From Pseudarthrobacter sp. ATCC 49987 (GTDB lineage: Bacteria; Actinomycetota; Actinomycetes; Actinomycetales; Micrococcaceae), in NCBI RefSeq assembly GCF_009928425.1, contig NZ_JAABNS010000001.1, positions 3,100,001-3,164,000 on the forward strand: a stretch of DNA of 64,000 nucleotides. Reading direction: 5' to 3'. The position numbers were made by a program, and so were the translations under genes. Under the pieces are notes generated by a model. That model was given only the letters and a program-made list of their open reading frames with translations, did no database searches and was not told the origin of the DNA. Positions 56,456-64,000 of the stretch are shown here, in pieces (position 1 is the first letter of the stretch; every line of letters begins with the position of its first letter).

Positions 56456-57169
56456 CTAGAGATACTGGCCGGGACCGTGGTCCGGGTCCGCGGGTACGGG
56501 GGGCCGGGAGGGATCGGCACCGGGCCTGGGCGCCGCGGTGCGCTGGGGCTCGCCGTTCTCGCCGATAATCACGCCGGGGGCGATCACTGTTCCGGGCGGC
56601 AATTGGCGGAGCTGTGCCTGCGCGATGGAGTGCTCCCGGGCGGCATGCTGGGCTGCGAGGGCGGTCTGGATGCCGTGGAAGAGGCCCTCCAGCCAGCCAA
56701 CCAGCTGGGCCTGGGCGATCCGCAGCTCCGCGTCCGATGGGGTTCCGTTTGCGGGAAAGGGAAGGGTGATCCTTTCCAGTTCCTCGACCAGTTCCGGTGC
56801 GAGGCCGTCTTCCAGTTCCTTGATGGAGCGTTCATGGATTTCGGCGAGCCGAACGCGCGCCGCGTCGTCGAGCGGGGCCGTTTTCACTTCGTCCAGGAGC
56901 TGTTTCATCATGGTGCCGATCCGCATGACCTTCGCGGGTTCGTCAACGAGGTCCTGGAGCTGGCTGGGCTTCGGCCGCGCTCCCGCGGGGCGGCGGTACT
57001 GTCCCTGCCGTCCCGGTTCCCCGGGCTGTCCTGGCTGTCCAGGTTCCGGCGGCTGTCCTGGCCGTCCAGGTTCCGACGGCTGGCTGCCGTCGCCGGCCGG
57101 CTGGGAGTCCAGGGTAGTCCCTTCGATGGGAACGCCGTCGTTGGGCTGAGTGTCGTGCGGATCGCTCAT
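56456..57169 (-). CDS. bpa: Bacterial proteasome activator (Bpa/PafE)
   Basis: A 237-residue ring-forming, ATP-independent activator of the actinobacterial 20S proteasome. The N-terminal 60 residues are a Pro/Gly/Gln-rich disordered tail (SEPGRPGQPPEPGQPGQPGE). The helical core runs from about 65 to 190 (LQDLVDEPAKVMRIGTMMKQL, IQTALAAQHAAREHSIAQAQL). The protein ends GQYL, the exact C-terminal motif that docks into the proteasome alpha-ring. That motif with the conserved core makes the call firm. No proteasome, pup or mpa gene is in the window. It is followed 8 bp later by an unknown helical protein. Confidence 0.9.
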   Translation of the reverse strand: MSDPHDTQPNDGVPIEGTTLDSQPAGDGSQPSEPGRPGQPPEPGQPGQPGEPGRQGQYRRPAGARPKPSQLQDLVDEPAKVMRIGTMMKQLLDEVKTAPLDDAARVRLAEIHERSIKELEDGLAPELVEELERITLPFPANGTPSDAELRIAQAQLVGWLEGLFHGIQTALAAQHAAREHSIAQAQLRQLPPGTVIAPGVIIGENGEPQRTAAPRPGADPSRPPVPADPDHGPGQYL

Positions 57170-57258
57170 GGCTTCATACTCTCACGAGCCCGGGACCGCG
57201 CAGCGGGCCGGTACCGCGCCATGCCCCAAAACTCAACAATCCCGGCAACACACAGCGA

Positions 57259-57296
57259 AGGGCGCCGCCGGGCACTCATGTGCCCGACGGCGCCCT
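57259..57296 (-). terminator. Terminator of cstA-ybdD
   Basis: A 17-bp stem with one G-U and a 4-nt TCAT loop (AGGGCGCCGCCGGGCAC with its complement), 34 bp past the ybdD stop. Confidence 0.75.
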
Positions 57297-57329
57297 CCGG
57301 AAGCGGCGACGCCGATCAGCCGGAACCGG

Positions 57330-57521
57330 TCAGCAGCACCGGCCCTGCGGATTGGCTTCCTGGCGGTCGGTCTGGTCCCGCCAGAACTCCCGCTCGGTCA
57401 TCGGCGGGGTGCCGTGGCCGGCTTCGGCGTGGTGGGCCAGGTACTTCGCGTACGCGTCCGCACCCATGACACCGCCCAGGTACCGCGCGAATCCCCGGAA
57501 GCCTGCCACTACAGCGTTCAT
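57330..57521 (-). CDS. YbdD/YjiX family small protein
   Basis: A 63-residue protein (ATG 57521, MNAVVAGFRGFARYLGGVMG) of the YbdD/YjiX (DUF466) family, with the signature core DAYAKYLAHHAEAGHGTPPMTEREFWRDQ. In enteric bacteria this small protein accompanies CstA/YjiY peptide or pyruvate carriers, and the same linkage holds here: it follows cstA by 13 bp. It is probably a CstA accessory subunit. The end is NPQGRCC. Confidence 0.85.
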   Translation of the reverse strand: MNAVVAGFRGFARYLGGVMGADAYAKYLAHHAEAGHGTPPMTEREFWRDQTDRQEANPQGRCC

Positions 57522-57534
57522 CTGTGCCTCCGCA

Positions 57535-59835
57535 TTAGTGGTGGGTTGCCTTTGCGGCCCGCTTGTCCGCCGGCAGCTGGTCCCACTTCGCCAGGAGCTC
57601 ACGCTCTGCCGCGGTGGGAACCGGTCCGGCCGGAGCGAAGACCCGGGACGGCAGGGCCGGATCCTCGTTGTCACTGTTGATCACACCTGCCTTGGTGTTG
57701 CGGAATGCCTTGTAGGTGGCGATCAGCGCGGCCACGATAACGATGATGCTGAGCACCACGAATATGACTGAGAGCCAGCCCTGGATCGCGGTGTTGCGGA
57801 TTACGGCTTCCATGGCCGGGACGGTCTTCGCCGTACCGAAGGAGGTCTTGCCGTCCGCGAGTGCCTTGGAGAAGGCTGCGTTGTTGGCGAAGTAGCCGAC
57901 CGCCGGGGTGGAGGAGAAGATCTTCTGGTAGCTGGCCGTGATGGTCACGACGGCCGCGAAGGCCATCGGGACCGCCACGATCCAGAGGTACTTGAAGGAG
58001 CCCCTCTTGGCCGCGATGGCCAGGCAGACGGACAGGGCGATGGCGGCCAGCAGCTGGTTGGCGATGCCGAATAGCGGGAACAGCGTATTGATGCCGCCCA
58101 GCGGATCCGTGACGCCCATGATCAGCACGGCGCCCCACGCTGCGACCATCACGGCGGTGGCAAGCCACGCGCCGGGACGCCAGGAGTGCTCCTTGAACTT
58201 CGGGATGAAGTTGCCGATCGAGTCCTGCAGCATAAAGCGCGCGACGCGCGTGCCGGCGTCGACCGCGGTGAGGATGAACAAGGCCTCGAACATGATGGCG
58301 AAGTGGTACCAGAAGGCCATCATGGCGGTGCCGCCGATGAACTGCTGCATGATGTGGGCAAGGCCCACGGCGAGGGTCGGCGCTCCGCCGGTGCGGGAGA
58401 TGATGCTGGTCTCCCCGACATTGGCTGCCGTCTCGGCAAGCATGTTGGGGCTGATGTTCACGCCGGACAATCCCAGGCTGTTGACCCAGGCGGCCGCGGT
58501 TTCCACGGTGCCGCCGGTGAGTGCGGCCGGGGAGTTCATCGCGAAGTAGAGCCCGCGGTCAATGGAGATCGCCGCGACGAGGGCCATGATGGCCACGAAG
58601 GACTCCATCAGCATGCCGCCGTACCCGATGAAGCGGGTCTGGCGTTCCTTCTCGATCAGCTTCGGCGTGGTGCCGGAGGCGATCAGTGCATGGAATCCCG
58701 AAAGCGCACCACAGGCGATGGTGACAAAGAGGAACGGGAACACCGCACCCGGGAAGACGGGCCCATTATCGCGGCTGGCGAACTCGCTGAAGGCCGGGAC
58801 CGAGATTTCCGGGCGCACGACGATGACTGCCACGGCCAGCATCACGATGACACCGATCTTCATGAAGGTGGAAAGGTAGTCACGCGGAGCCAGCAGGAGC
58901 CAGACCGGCAGAATCGCTGCGATGAAGCCGTAGATGATGAGCGCCCACGCGATGGTGACCTTGTCCAGCGTGAAGAAGGCATGGCCCCAGTCAGTGGCGG
59001 CAACGGCGCCGCCGCCGATGATGGCGGCCATCAGCAGCACAAACCCGATCAGGGAAACTTCCATGATCTTGCCGGGCCGGATGAAGCGCAGGTAAACGCC
59101 CATGAAGAGGGCGATCGGGATAGTCATGCCGACCGAGAAGACGCCCCACGGGCTTTCGGCCAGGGCGTTGACGACGACGAGGGCCAGGATGGCGACGATG
59201 ATCACCATGATCAGCAGGGTGGCGACCAGGGCGGCGGTGCCGCCGATGACGCCGAGTTCCTCGCGGGCCATCTGGCCCAGGGAGCGTCCGCCGCGGCGCA
59301 TGGAGAAGAACAACACGACGTAGTCCTGGACGGCTCCGGCGAACACAACGCCGAAGATGATCCAGATGGTGCCCGGAAGGTAGCCCATCTGGGCGGCGAG
59401 GATCGGGCCCACCAGGGGTCCGGCGCCGGCGATGGCGGCGAAGTGGTGGCCGAACAGGACGTTGCGGTCCGTGCGGACGTAGTCTTTGCCGTCAGCTTTG
59501 TACTCTGCGGGCGTGGCCCGGCGGTCGTTCGGCTTGAGCAGGTAGCGCTCGATGACCTTGGAGTAGAAGCGGTAGCCGATCAGGTAGGTGCAGACCGCGG
59601 CGAACACGAACCAGATGGCGTTGACCGTTTCGCCGCGGACAATCGCGAGCATGAACCATGCCACGGCGCCCAGCAGGGAGATCGCGACCCAGAGTGCGAT
59701 CTTGGCCGGCGTCCATTTGCGCTCTTCGGTTTCGAGTACAGTCGCGTCCACGGCGGTGGGCGGCAGGGTCGGGTCCGGCGTGATGCCGTCGTCGACCAGT
59801 AAGTTTTTTGGCGTGCCATCTGGCATTGTGCCCAT
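57535..59835 (-). CDS. cstA: Carbon starvation protein CstA (pyruvate/peptide transporter family)
   Basis: A 766-residue polytopic transporter with about 16-18 hydrophobic helices. Family features include YRFYSKVIERYLLKPNDRRATPAE, LFGHHFAAIAGAGPLVGPILAAQMGYLPG and ILGVVFAGAVQDYVVLFFSMRRGGRSLGQ in the N-terminal half, and GVTDPLGGINTLFPLFGIANQLLAAIALSV later. CstA/BtsT proteins import pyruvate or peptides under carbon limitation. The ATG at 59835 has an AAGGAGG box close upstream; an alternative ATG is at 59826. The YbdD partner follows. The region 59836-60054 contains its promoter, which I could not place, and no other gene. Confidence 0.92.
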   Translation of the reverse strand: MGTMPDGTPKNLLVDDGITPDPTLPPTAVDATVLETEERKWTPAKIALWVAISLLGAVAWFMLAIVRGETVNAIWFVFAAVCTYLIGYRFYSKVIERYLLKPNDRRATPAEYKADGKDYVRTDRNVLFGHHFAAIAGAGPLVGPILAAQMGYLPGTIWIIFGVVFAGAVQDYVVLFFSMRRGGRSLGQMAREELGVIGGTAALVATLLIMVIIVAILALVVVNALAESPWGVFSVGMTIPIALFMGVYLRFIRPGKIMEVSLIGFVLLMAAIIGGGAVAATDWGHAFFTLDKVTIAWALIIYGFIAAILPVWLLLAPRDYLSTFMKIGVIVMLAVAVIVVRPEISVPAFSEFASRDNGPVFPGAVFPFLFVTIACGALSGFHALIASGTTPKLIEKERQTRFIGYGGMLMESFVAIMALVAAISIDRGLYFAMNSPAALTGGTVETAAAWVNSLGLSGVNISPNMLAETAANVGETSIISRTGGAPTLAVGLAHIMQQFIGGTAMMAFWYHFAIMFEALFILTAVDAGTRVARFMLQDSIGNFIPKFKEHSWRPGAWLATAVMVAAWGAVLIMGVTDPLGGINTLFPLFGIANQLLAAIALSVCLAIAAKRGSFKYLWIVAVPMAFAAVVTITASYQKIFSSTPAVGYFANNAAFSKALADGKTSFGTAKTVPAMEAVIRNTAIQGWLSVIFVVLSIIVIVAALIATYKAFRNTKAGVINSDNEDPALPSRVFAPAGPVPTAAERELLAKWDQLPADKRAAKATHH

Positions 59836-60054
59836 GTCTCCTCCTTGAGAAACCCCAACTGGGCAAATCCACGACAGATGTGCCCCAAGGCACCCTACCA
59901 ACCACGGCGATTCAAGGGTATGGCTTTGCGTTAGGCGGTTCAGTGGAGGCGATGAACGGCCGGGCAAAAGCGCCGAACGGCAGGGTTGTTACCGGACGGT
60001 GTTACTTTCCGGTACAGGCACTTGCCGGTACACGCCCTGGCGGTTGGGCGGGAG

Positions 60055-60591
60055 TCAGGCGGGCGGGACGGTCAACTGCATGAGCCGGGCCTCGCAGAGG
60101 TCCAGCCAGCGCACCTCGGCCTCGGTCTGGAAAATGAGTGAATCCAGTACCAGCAGCCGCGCGGTGTCGGTCGGGCGGTGCTGGGATGCCGTGTCTCGCC
60201 GGGCCTTGGTGTAGTCCTGCAGTGCCCGGATGGACACTGCGCGCTGGGCGTGGATGGCGGCGCCGACGTTGACGCCGGGGAGCGTCAGGCCCAGTGCGAG
60301 CTTGATGGCCAGTTCGTTCCGCGGCGGTCTGGTCCGCGGCACCGGTGAGGTGAACCAGTTGCTGACTTCAGCGCGCCCTTCGGCGGTGATGCTGTAGACG
60401 ACGTGGCCCTCACCGTCGGCACCATCCTTGCGGACCAGGCCGTCGCGCTCCAGGCGGTCGAGGGTGGTGTAGACCTGCCCGATGTTGAGGGGCCAGGAGG
60501 ATCCGGTGCGGTCTTCGAATTCGATCCTGAGCTGGTAGCCATAGCGTGGCCGGTCCTGCAGGAGGGCGAGGAGGCTGTGACGGATGGACAT
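60055..60591 (-). CDS. PadR-family transcriptional regulator
   Basis: A 178-residue repressor. The N-terminal winged helix SIRHSLLALLQDRPRYGYQLRIEFEDRTGS and VYTTLDRLERDGLVRKDG is diagnostic of PadR; the C-terminal part (PRTRPPRNELAIKLALGLTLP onwards) is the dimerisation helix bundle of the PadR-s2/Vir-like class. I chose ATG 60591 (MSIRHSLL), the conserved start. A perfect 9-8-9 inverted repeat lies 31 nt upstream and is the probable self-operator. It may also control the quinone reductase or cstA; ligand unknown. Confidence 0.9.
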   Translation of the reverse strand: MSIRHSLLALLQDRPRYGYQLRIEFEDRTGSSWPLNIGQVYTTLDRLERDGLVRKDGADGEGHVVYSITAEGRAEVSNWFTSPVPRTRPPRNELAIKLALGLTLPGVNVGAAIHAQRAVSIRALQDYTKARRDTASQHRPTDTARLLVLDSLIFQTEAEVRWLDLCEARLMQLTVPPA

Positions 60592-60621
60592 GATGCCCCC
60601 AAAGGGTAGCGGAACGACAGC

Positions 60622-60647
60622 ATACACGCGCCCCAAGACGCGTGTAT
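60622..60647. promoter_or_regulatory. Probable PadR operator
   Basis: ATACACGCG, 8 bp, CGCGTGTAT: perfect 9-bp arms, 31 nt before the padR start. On minus it overlaps a -10-like TATACA (60648-60643), where bound protein would block transcription. A second half-site-like ATACGCGG lies beside it at 60648-60655. Confidence 0.7.
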
Positions 60648-60727
60648 ACCGCGTATGGAATTACAATACAGTCATTTGATATCGCGAAGCAATTCGGATA
60701 TGCCACGAATGGAATAAGTGTTGAACG

Positions 60728-60776
60728 CCCAGGCCACAGGGCCTGGGCTGCAGGGCCTGGGCTGCAGGGCCTGGGG
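60728..60776. repeat. 14-bp tandem repeat with hairpin after the quinone reductase gene
   Basis: CAGGGCCTGGGCTG occurs at 60737, 60751 and (partly) 60765. CCCAGGCC (60728-60735) also pairs with GGCCTGGG (60740-60747) around ACAG. Lying just past the reductase stop, it may act as its terminator. Confidence 0.7.
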
Positions 60777-60783
60777 CCACAGG

Positions 60784-61767
60784 CTACATGACCAGCAGGA
60801 TTTTTCCGACATGGTCGCCAGAGTCGAAGTACCGGTGCGCGGCAGCGACCTGTTCCAGCGGGAACGTCCTTGCGACCAGCGGCCGGATCCGCCCATCGGC
60901 CAGCATCGGCCAGACCGCGTCGCGGACAGCATCCATGATCACGGTCTTCTCTTCCACGGGCCGCGGGCGCAACGCCGTCGCTATGATCGCCGCACGCTTA
61001 CTCAGCAGTTTTCCGAGGTCCAGTTCGCCCTTGGCACCGCCCTGCAGACCGATCACGACCAGGCGCCCGTAGTCCGCCAACGCGTCCACGTTCTGCGTGA
61101 GGTACTTGGCCCCGACGACGTCCAGGATGACATCCGCGCCCTTGCCGCCATTCTGCGCGCGCAGGCTCTCCGGGAAGTCCTCCTCGGCGTAGTTGATCGC
61201 AATGTCCGCACCGAGGAATGCCTTGGCGGTGCCGACCTTCTCTGCGGTGCCCGCCGTGGCGGCCACCACGGCCCCAAAGGCCTTGGCGAGCTGGATGGCC
61301 ATGGTGCCGATGCCGCCGGTGGCCCCGTGGATGAGGACGGTCTCGCCCGGCTGCAGCTGCGCCGTCATGATGAGGTTGGAATACACCGTCGCCGCAACCT
61401 CCGGCAGGGATGCCGCGGTGACGACGTCGACGCCGTCGGGGACCTTCAGGACCTGCCCCGCCGGAACGGCGACCTGCTGGGCGTAGCCGCCGCCGGCCAG
61501 CAGGGCCACGACTTTGTCCCCCACGGAGAAGGGTTTGCTGACGCCGGGCCCAAAACCGGCGATCCGGCCGGACACTTCCAGCCCGGGAACCTCCGAGGCG
61601 CCGGGTGGCGGCGGGTAGTGGCCCTTGCGCTGCTGGACGTCGGCGCGGTTTAGCCCCGCGGCCACGACGTCGATCAGCACCTCGCCGGGGCCGGGCACCG
61701 GGGACGGGACCTCGCGGACCTCCAGGGCCTCGGGTCCGCCCGGCTTTGAGATATAGACAGCCTTCAT
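60784..61767 (-). CDS. NAD(P)H:quinone oxidoreductase, zinc-free MDR family
   Basis: A 327-residue medium-chain reductase of the QOR/zeta-crystallin branch. The GroES-like part starts KAVYISKPGGPEALEVREVPSP and includes VAAGLNRADVQQRKGHYPPPPG, with no zinc-ligand Cys. The Rossmann motif is LIHGATGGIGTMAIQLAKAFG with ATAGTAEKVGTAKAFLGADIAINY after it. The C terminus ends HVGKILLVM, typical for the group. ATG 61767. It probably reduces quinones or conjugated carbonyls with NADPH. PadR regulators often sit beside such detoxifying genes, and this one is about 190 bp away. Confidence 0.9.
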   Translation of the reverse strand: MKAVYISKPGGPEALEVREVPSPVPGPGEVLIDVVAAGLNRADVQQRKGHYPPPPGASEVPGLEVSGRIAGFGPGVSKPFSVGDKVVALLAGGGYAQQVAVPAGQVLKVPDGVDVVTAASLPEVAATVYSNLIMTAQLQPGETVLIHGATGGIGTMAIQLAKAFGAVVAATAGTAEKVGTAKAFLGADIAINYAEEDFPESLRAQNGGKGADVILDVVGAKYLTQNVDALADYGRLVVIGLQGGAKGELDLGKLLSKRAAIIATALRPRPVEEKTVIMDAVRDAVWPMLADGRIRPLVARTFPLEQVAAAHRYFDSGDHVGKILLVM

Positions 61768-61938
61768 GGAGAACTCCCGATTCCTAACGAACTTGTTGCA
61801 GCCTTCGAGCGCGGATGCGGCTACGGCACACCACGCCCGGGGCGCCTCCTCCCAGAGTAGGCGGAGGAGTTGCCCCTGTCCGCGGGCGCGCCCGCGTTTT
61901 TTGTTGCTGCCGACTGCCTATGAAACACTACTCGTTAG

Positions 61939-62026
61939 GGAAGGTTGTCCGAGCGGCCGATGGAGCTGGTCTTGAAAACCAGTGTGCGGTAACCCCGTAC
62001 CAAGAGTTCGAATCTCTTACCTTCCG
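61939..62026 (+). tRNA. tRNA-Ser (anticodon TGA)
   Basis: An 88-nt class II tRNA. The acceptor GGAAGGT pairs with ACCTTCC, the anticodon stem CTGGT/ACCAG closes loop CTTGAAA (anticodon TGA), a long variable arm (TGTGCGGTAACCCCGTACC) follows, and the T arm is AAGAG-TTCGAAT-CTCTT. CCA is not encoded. Confidence 0.96.
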
Positions 62027-62032
62027 CGAATA

Positions 62033-62075
62033 ATGCCCCCGGTTCAGCGCCTTGCGCGGAACCGGGGGCATTTTT
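62033..62075 (+). terminator. Terminator after tRNA-Ser
   Basis: A 13-bp perfect stem, ATGCCCCCGGTTC with GAACCGGGGGCAT, a 13-nt loop and TTTTT. It is the clearest intrinsic terminator in the window. Confidence 0.92.
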
Positions 62076-62213
62076 GCGTGTCCCGGCCAGCCCGCCGGAC
62101 CATTGAAACCGTCGGTGCCCAGGCATAGTCTCACTGTGTCTTCTCCACCACCCCACACATCCGGCGGCCCCGGCCGCACCCTTCACGCCCGCAGAAGAGA
62201 ACAGGAGCCCACA

Positions 62214-62990
62214 ATGCCAACACCCGATCACTCCAACGGAGCGCCGTGCTGGATCGACCTCATGACCTCCGACACCGAGAAGGCCAAGTCGTTCTACGGC
62301 GCGCTTTTTGGCTGGACCTTCGAGACCGGCGACCAGGAGAAATACGGCGGCTACATCACGGCGCGGAAGAACGGCAAGTCCGTCGCCGGGATGATGCAGA
62401 AGCAGGCGGAGCAGGCCGGTTTCCCGGACGTCTGGTCCACCTACCTGCGCACGGACGATGCCAGGGCGACGGTCAAGAGCGCGGCGGAGCATGGCGGACA
62501 GGTCTACATGGAACCCATGGACGTCCCCGAACAAGGCAGCATGGCCATGGTCGGCGATGCCACGGGCGCGGCCGTCGGCATCTGGCAGCCCGGCGAGATG
62601 AAGGGCTACGAACTCGCGGCGGAAGCCGGAACCGCGGCATGGCATGAACTCCATACCAAGGACTACGCCACCGCGGTCAAGTTCTACCAGGACGTGTTCG
62701 GCTGGGACACCTTCGTCTTGAGCGACACCCCTGAATTCCGCTACACCACCCTCGGAGCCGGGGACGCCGCCAAAGCCGGGATCATGGACGCCTCGGGCTA
62801 TCTCCCTGCCGGGGTCCCGTCCAACTGGCAGGTCTACTTCGCCGTTGAGGACGCGGACGCCGCCACCGAGAAGGCCGTGTCGATGGGCGCAACAGTGATC
62901 CAGGCACCGGAAGACAGCCCGTTCGGACGCCTCGCCACCCTTACTGATCCCACCGGGGCCATGTTCAAGATCGTCGCCGGAAACCGCTGA
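62214..62990 (+). CDS. VOC-family protein with two glyoxalase-like domains
   Basis: A 258-residue cytosolic protein with two VOC modules: residues about 10-125 (PCWIDLMTSDTEKAKSFYGALFGW to AAVGIWQPGEM) and about 135-258 (AAWHELHTKDYATAVKFYQDVFGW to PTGAMFKIVAGN). It is closest to the CFP30B/27-kDa antigen group of actinobacteria. Metal-ligand positions appear partly absent, so catalytic activity is uncertain. ATG 62214 follows ACAGGAG (62201-62207). It is separated from tRNA-Ser by a strong terminator. Confidence 0.87.
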   Translation: MPTPDHSNGAPCWIDLMTSDTEKAKSFYGALFGWTFETGDQEKYGGYITARKNGKSVAGMMQKQAEQAGFPDVWSTYLRTDDARATVKSAAEHGGQVYMEPMDVPEQGSMAMVGDATGAAVGIWQPGEMKGYELAAEAGTAAWHELHTKDYATAVKFYQDVFGWDTFVLSDTPEFRYTTLGAGDAAKAGIMDASGYLPAGVPSNWQVYFAVEDADAATEKAVSMGATVIQAPEDSPFGRLATLTDPTGAMFKIVAGNR

Positions 62991-63071
62991 CACGCGCCCG
63001 CCCCGGATCTGGGCGTCCCTCGAAAAACTTCAGAAAAGCTGAGCAAAAGCTTTAATAAAACTGCTGTAGTA

Positions 63072-63117
63072 AATACCGGCCAGCCCCTTCCCTCGCGGAA
63101 ACTGGCCGGTATTCTTT
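63072..63117 (+). terminator. Terminator after the VOC gene
   Basis: A perfect 12-bp stem, AATACCGGCCAG with CTGGCCGGTATT, and an 18-nt loop, followed by CTTTT. The remaining 63118-63402 gap shows no gene or clear promoter. Confidence 0.8.
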
Positions 63118-63402
63118 TGGGATGCCCGGCGCCTGGAGCCGCCACGGATAGCCAATTCACGCAGTTCGAAAGCTCCGCAAACACCATCGCTGGGGCCGCA
63201 GCCAGGGTCTCCAGGGCGGCTGTGGCACGTCCCGCTGGGGGACGTCTCGCCGAATGCACATGCCGGACACATCGTGTTCATGCACCCCTGTTTTGATGTG
63301 CCGGGAACTGCTTGACCAGGAGCAACGACCGGCCGGTCCGCGGCATCACCCGGACACCCTCCACCCAGCCCTTACCCGGGCACCTAATGAGAGTTAGAGC
63401 GG

Positions 63403-64000
63403 ATGAAACACATACCTTGGAAAACCGCGCTCGGCGCAGCGCTGTCCGCGGGGCTCATCGCAGCCCCGCTGGCCGCTGTGCCGGCGTTTGCCGTGGAGGT
63501 CTCCCCGGCAGCGGCTGGCACTTCGCCGGTCATCATCAACGAGGCGTACCTCAGCGGCGGCAGCGCCGGAGCAGCCTACAAGAACAAGTTCGTTGAGCTG
63601 TACAACACCTCGGACGCCCCGGTTTCGCTGGACGGCTGGTCACTCCAGTACCGCGCCCCGGGCAATTCAGGGGCGCCGGGCAATGTTGCGCCCCTGTCCG
63701 GCACCATTCCGGCGAAGGGCTTCTACCTGCTCAAGGCCGGCAGCAATGGCGCAAACGGCGCGGATCTTCCCGCCGCCGACGCCACGTCCACCGGGTTCAA
63801 CATTGGAAACCCGGGCGGAACGATCGTGCTTGCCAAACAAGCCACCGCCCTGACCGACCTCGCCACCGGCTCCGTGATCGAGCAGGGGGCGGTGGCAGAT
63901 CTTCTCGGCTACGGCACGTCACTGACCTTCGAAAGCCAGGCAGCCAAGGCCCCCTCTGCCACCACCGACGTCAAGAGCCTGAACCGCAGCAACGGCGTTG
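63403..64000 (+). CDS. Secreted lamin-tail-domain protein (ExeM/NucH nuclease-like), 3' end outside window
   Basis: The frame opens at ATG 63403 and is still open at the window edge (199 codons). The signal peptide KHIPWKTALGAALSAGLIAA ends near APLAAVPAFA. From about residue 40 the sequence INEAYLSGGSAGAAYKNKFVELYNTS, then APVSLDGWSLQYRAPGNSG and GTIPAKGFYLLKAGSNGANG, is a lamin-tail domain (LTD), which in related bacteria begins large extracellular ExeM/NucH nucleases or phosphatases. The catalytic part is not visible, so nuclease identity is inference. Confidence 0.8.
   Translation, partial: MKHIPWKTALGAALSAGLIAAPLAAVPAFAVEVSPAAAGTSPVIINEAYLSGGSAGAAYKNKFVELYNTSDAPVSLDGWSLQYRAPGNSGAPGNVAPLSGTIPAKGFYLLKAGSNGANGADLPAADATSTGFNIGNPGGTIVLAKQATALTDLATGSVIEQGAVADLLGYGTSLTFESQAAKAPSATTDVKSLNRSNGV

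Overview
The window is high-GC actinobacterial chromosome, most likely from an Arthrobacter/Pseudarthrobacter-type member of the Micrococcaceae. The signs are GC-rich third codon positions, frequent GTG starts, a GlgE-type glucan pathway, SenX3-RegX3, CarD, a proteasome-activator homologue (Bpa) and a 16S-23S spacer without tRNAs. Species assignment is inference. I see no insertion sequence, prophage, plasmid gene or CRISPR array.

Layout. 1-2.3 kb: otsA-otsB (trehalose synthesis). 2.3-3.0 kb: a deletion scar with a beheaded aquaglyceroporin gene and a beheaded, frameshifted GDYG-repeat gene. 3.0-7.4 kb: a sugar-ABC ATPase with a CRP/GlxR-like site, a DUF4032 kinase-like protein and a GlcD-type flavoprotein. 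7.4-7.8 kb: a second scar with a Pro-rich tail and a lacI remnant. 8.5-14.3 kb: a complete rrn operon on the minus strand, with its promoter and the paired sequences that form the pre-rRNA processing stems. 14.5-28 kb: an alpha-glucan block, glgE-treS-(maltokinase::glgB) on minus, glgP on plus, glgX on minus, followed by a secreted RNase and its barstar-type inhibitor. 28-34.5 kb: a nitrilase-family hydrolase, a 430-bp inverted-repeat element, and carD-ispD-ispF-lipoprotein-cysS-rlmB on minus. 34.8-39.1 kb: a lipoprotein, regX3-senX3 diverging from phoU across a PHO-box-like array, and gpm. 39.3-48.7 kb: methyltransferase, DUF2516, a trans-sulfuration enzyme, tmk-holB, a TAP-like hydrolase, tRNA-Thr, a GH16-like secreted protein and an MFS transporter. 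48.8-64 kb: a Ca-type P-ATPase, DUF2231, a coiled-coil protein, a BBE-type oxidase, an aldo/keto reductase, bpa, cstA-ybdD, padR with a clear operator, a quinone reductase, tRNA-Ser, a VOC protein and the start of a secreted lamin-tail protein.

How the genes work together. OtsAB makes trehalose from UDP-glucose and glucose-6-P. TreS interconverts trehalose and maltose. The maltokinase half of the fusion makes maltose-1-phosphate, GlgE polymerises it, and the GlgB half branches the product. GlgP and GlgX degrade the polymer. Trehalose and glycogen metabolism are therefore nearly complete here, though GlgA, GlgC and TreZ/TreY are not in view.

Main observations: (1) glgE has a one-base loss in a G tract close to its 3' end; adding one G restores a family-like C terminus whose stop overlaps the treS start as GTGA. 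(2) Maltokinase and branching enzyme are one 1232-residue polypeptide. (3) At least ten genes have a TANNNT hexamer 6-7 nt before the start codon, the leaderless-transcript pattern. (4) A large inverted-repeat element lies at 28.95-29.38 kb. (5) There are two gene-decay scars. (6) Putative operators for a CRP/GlxR-like factor, PhoP/RegX3 and PadR are visible. Everything was read by eye; no similarity search was run.
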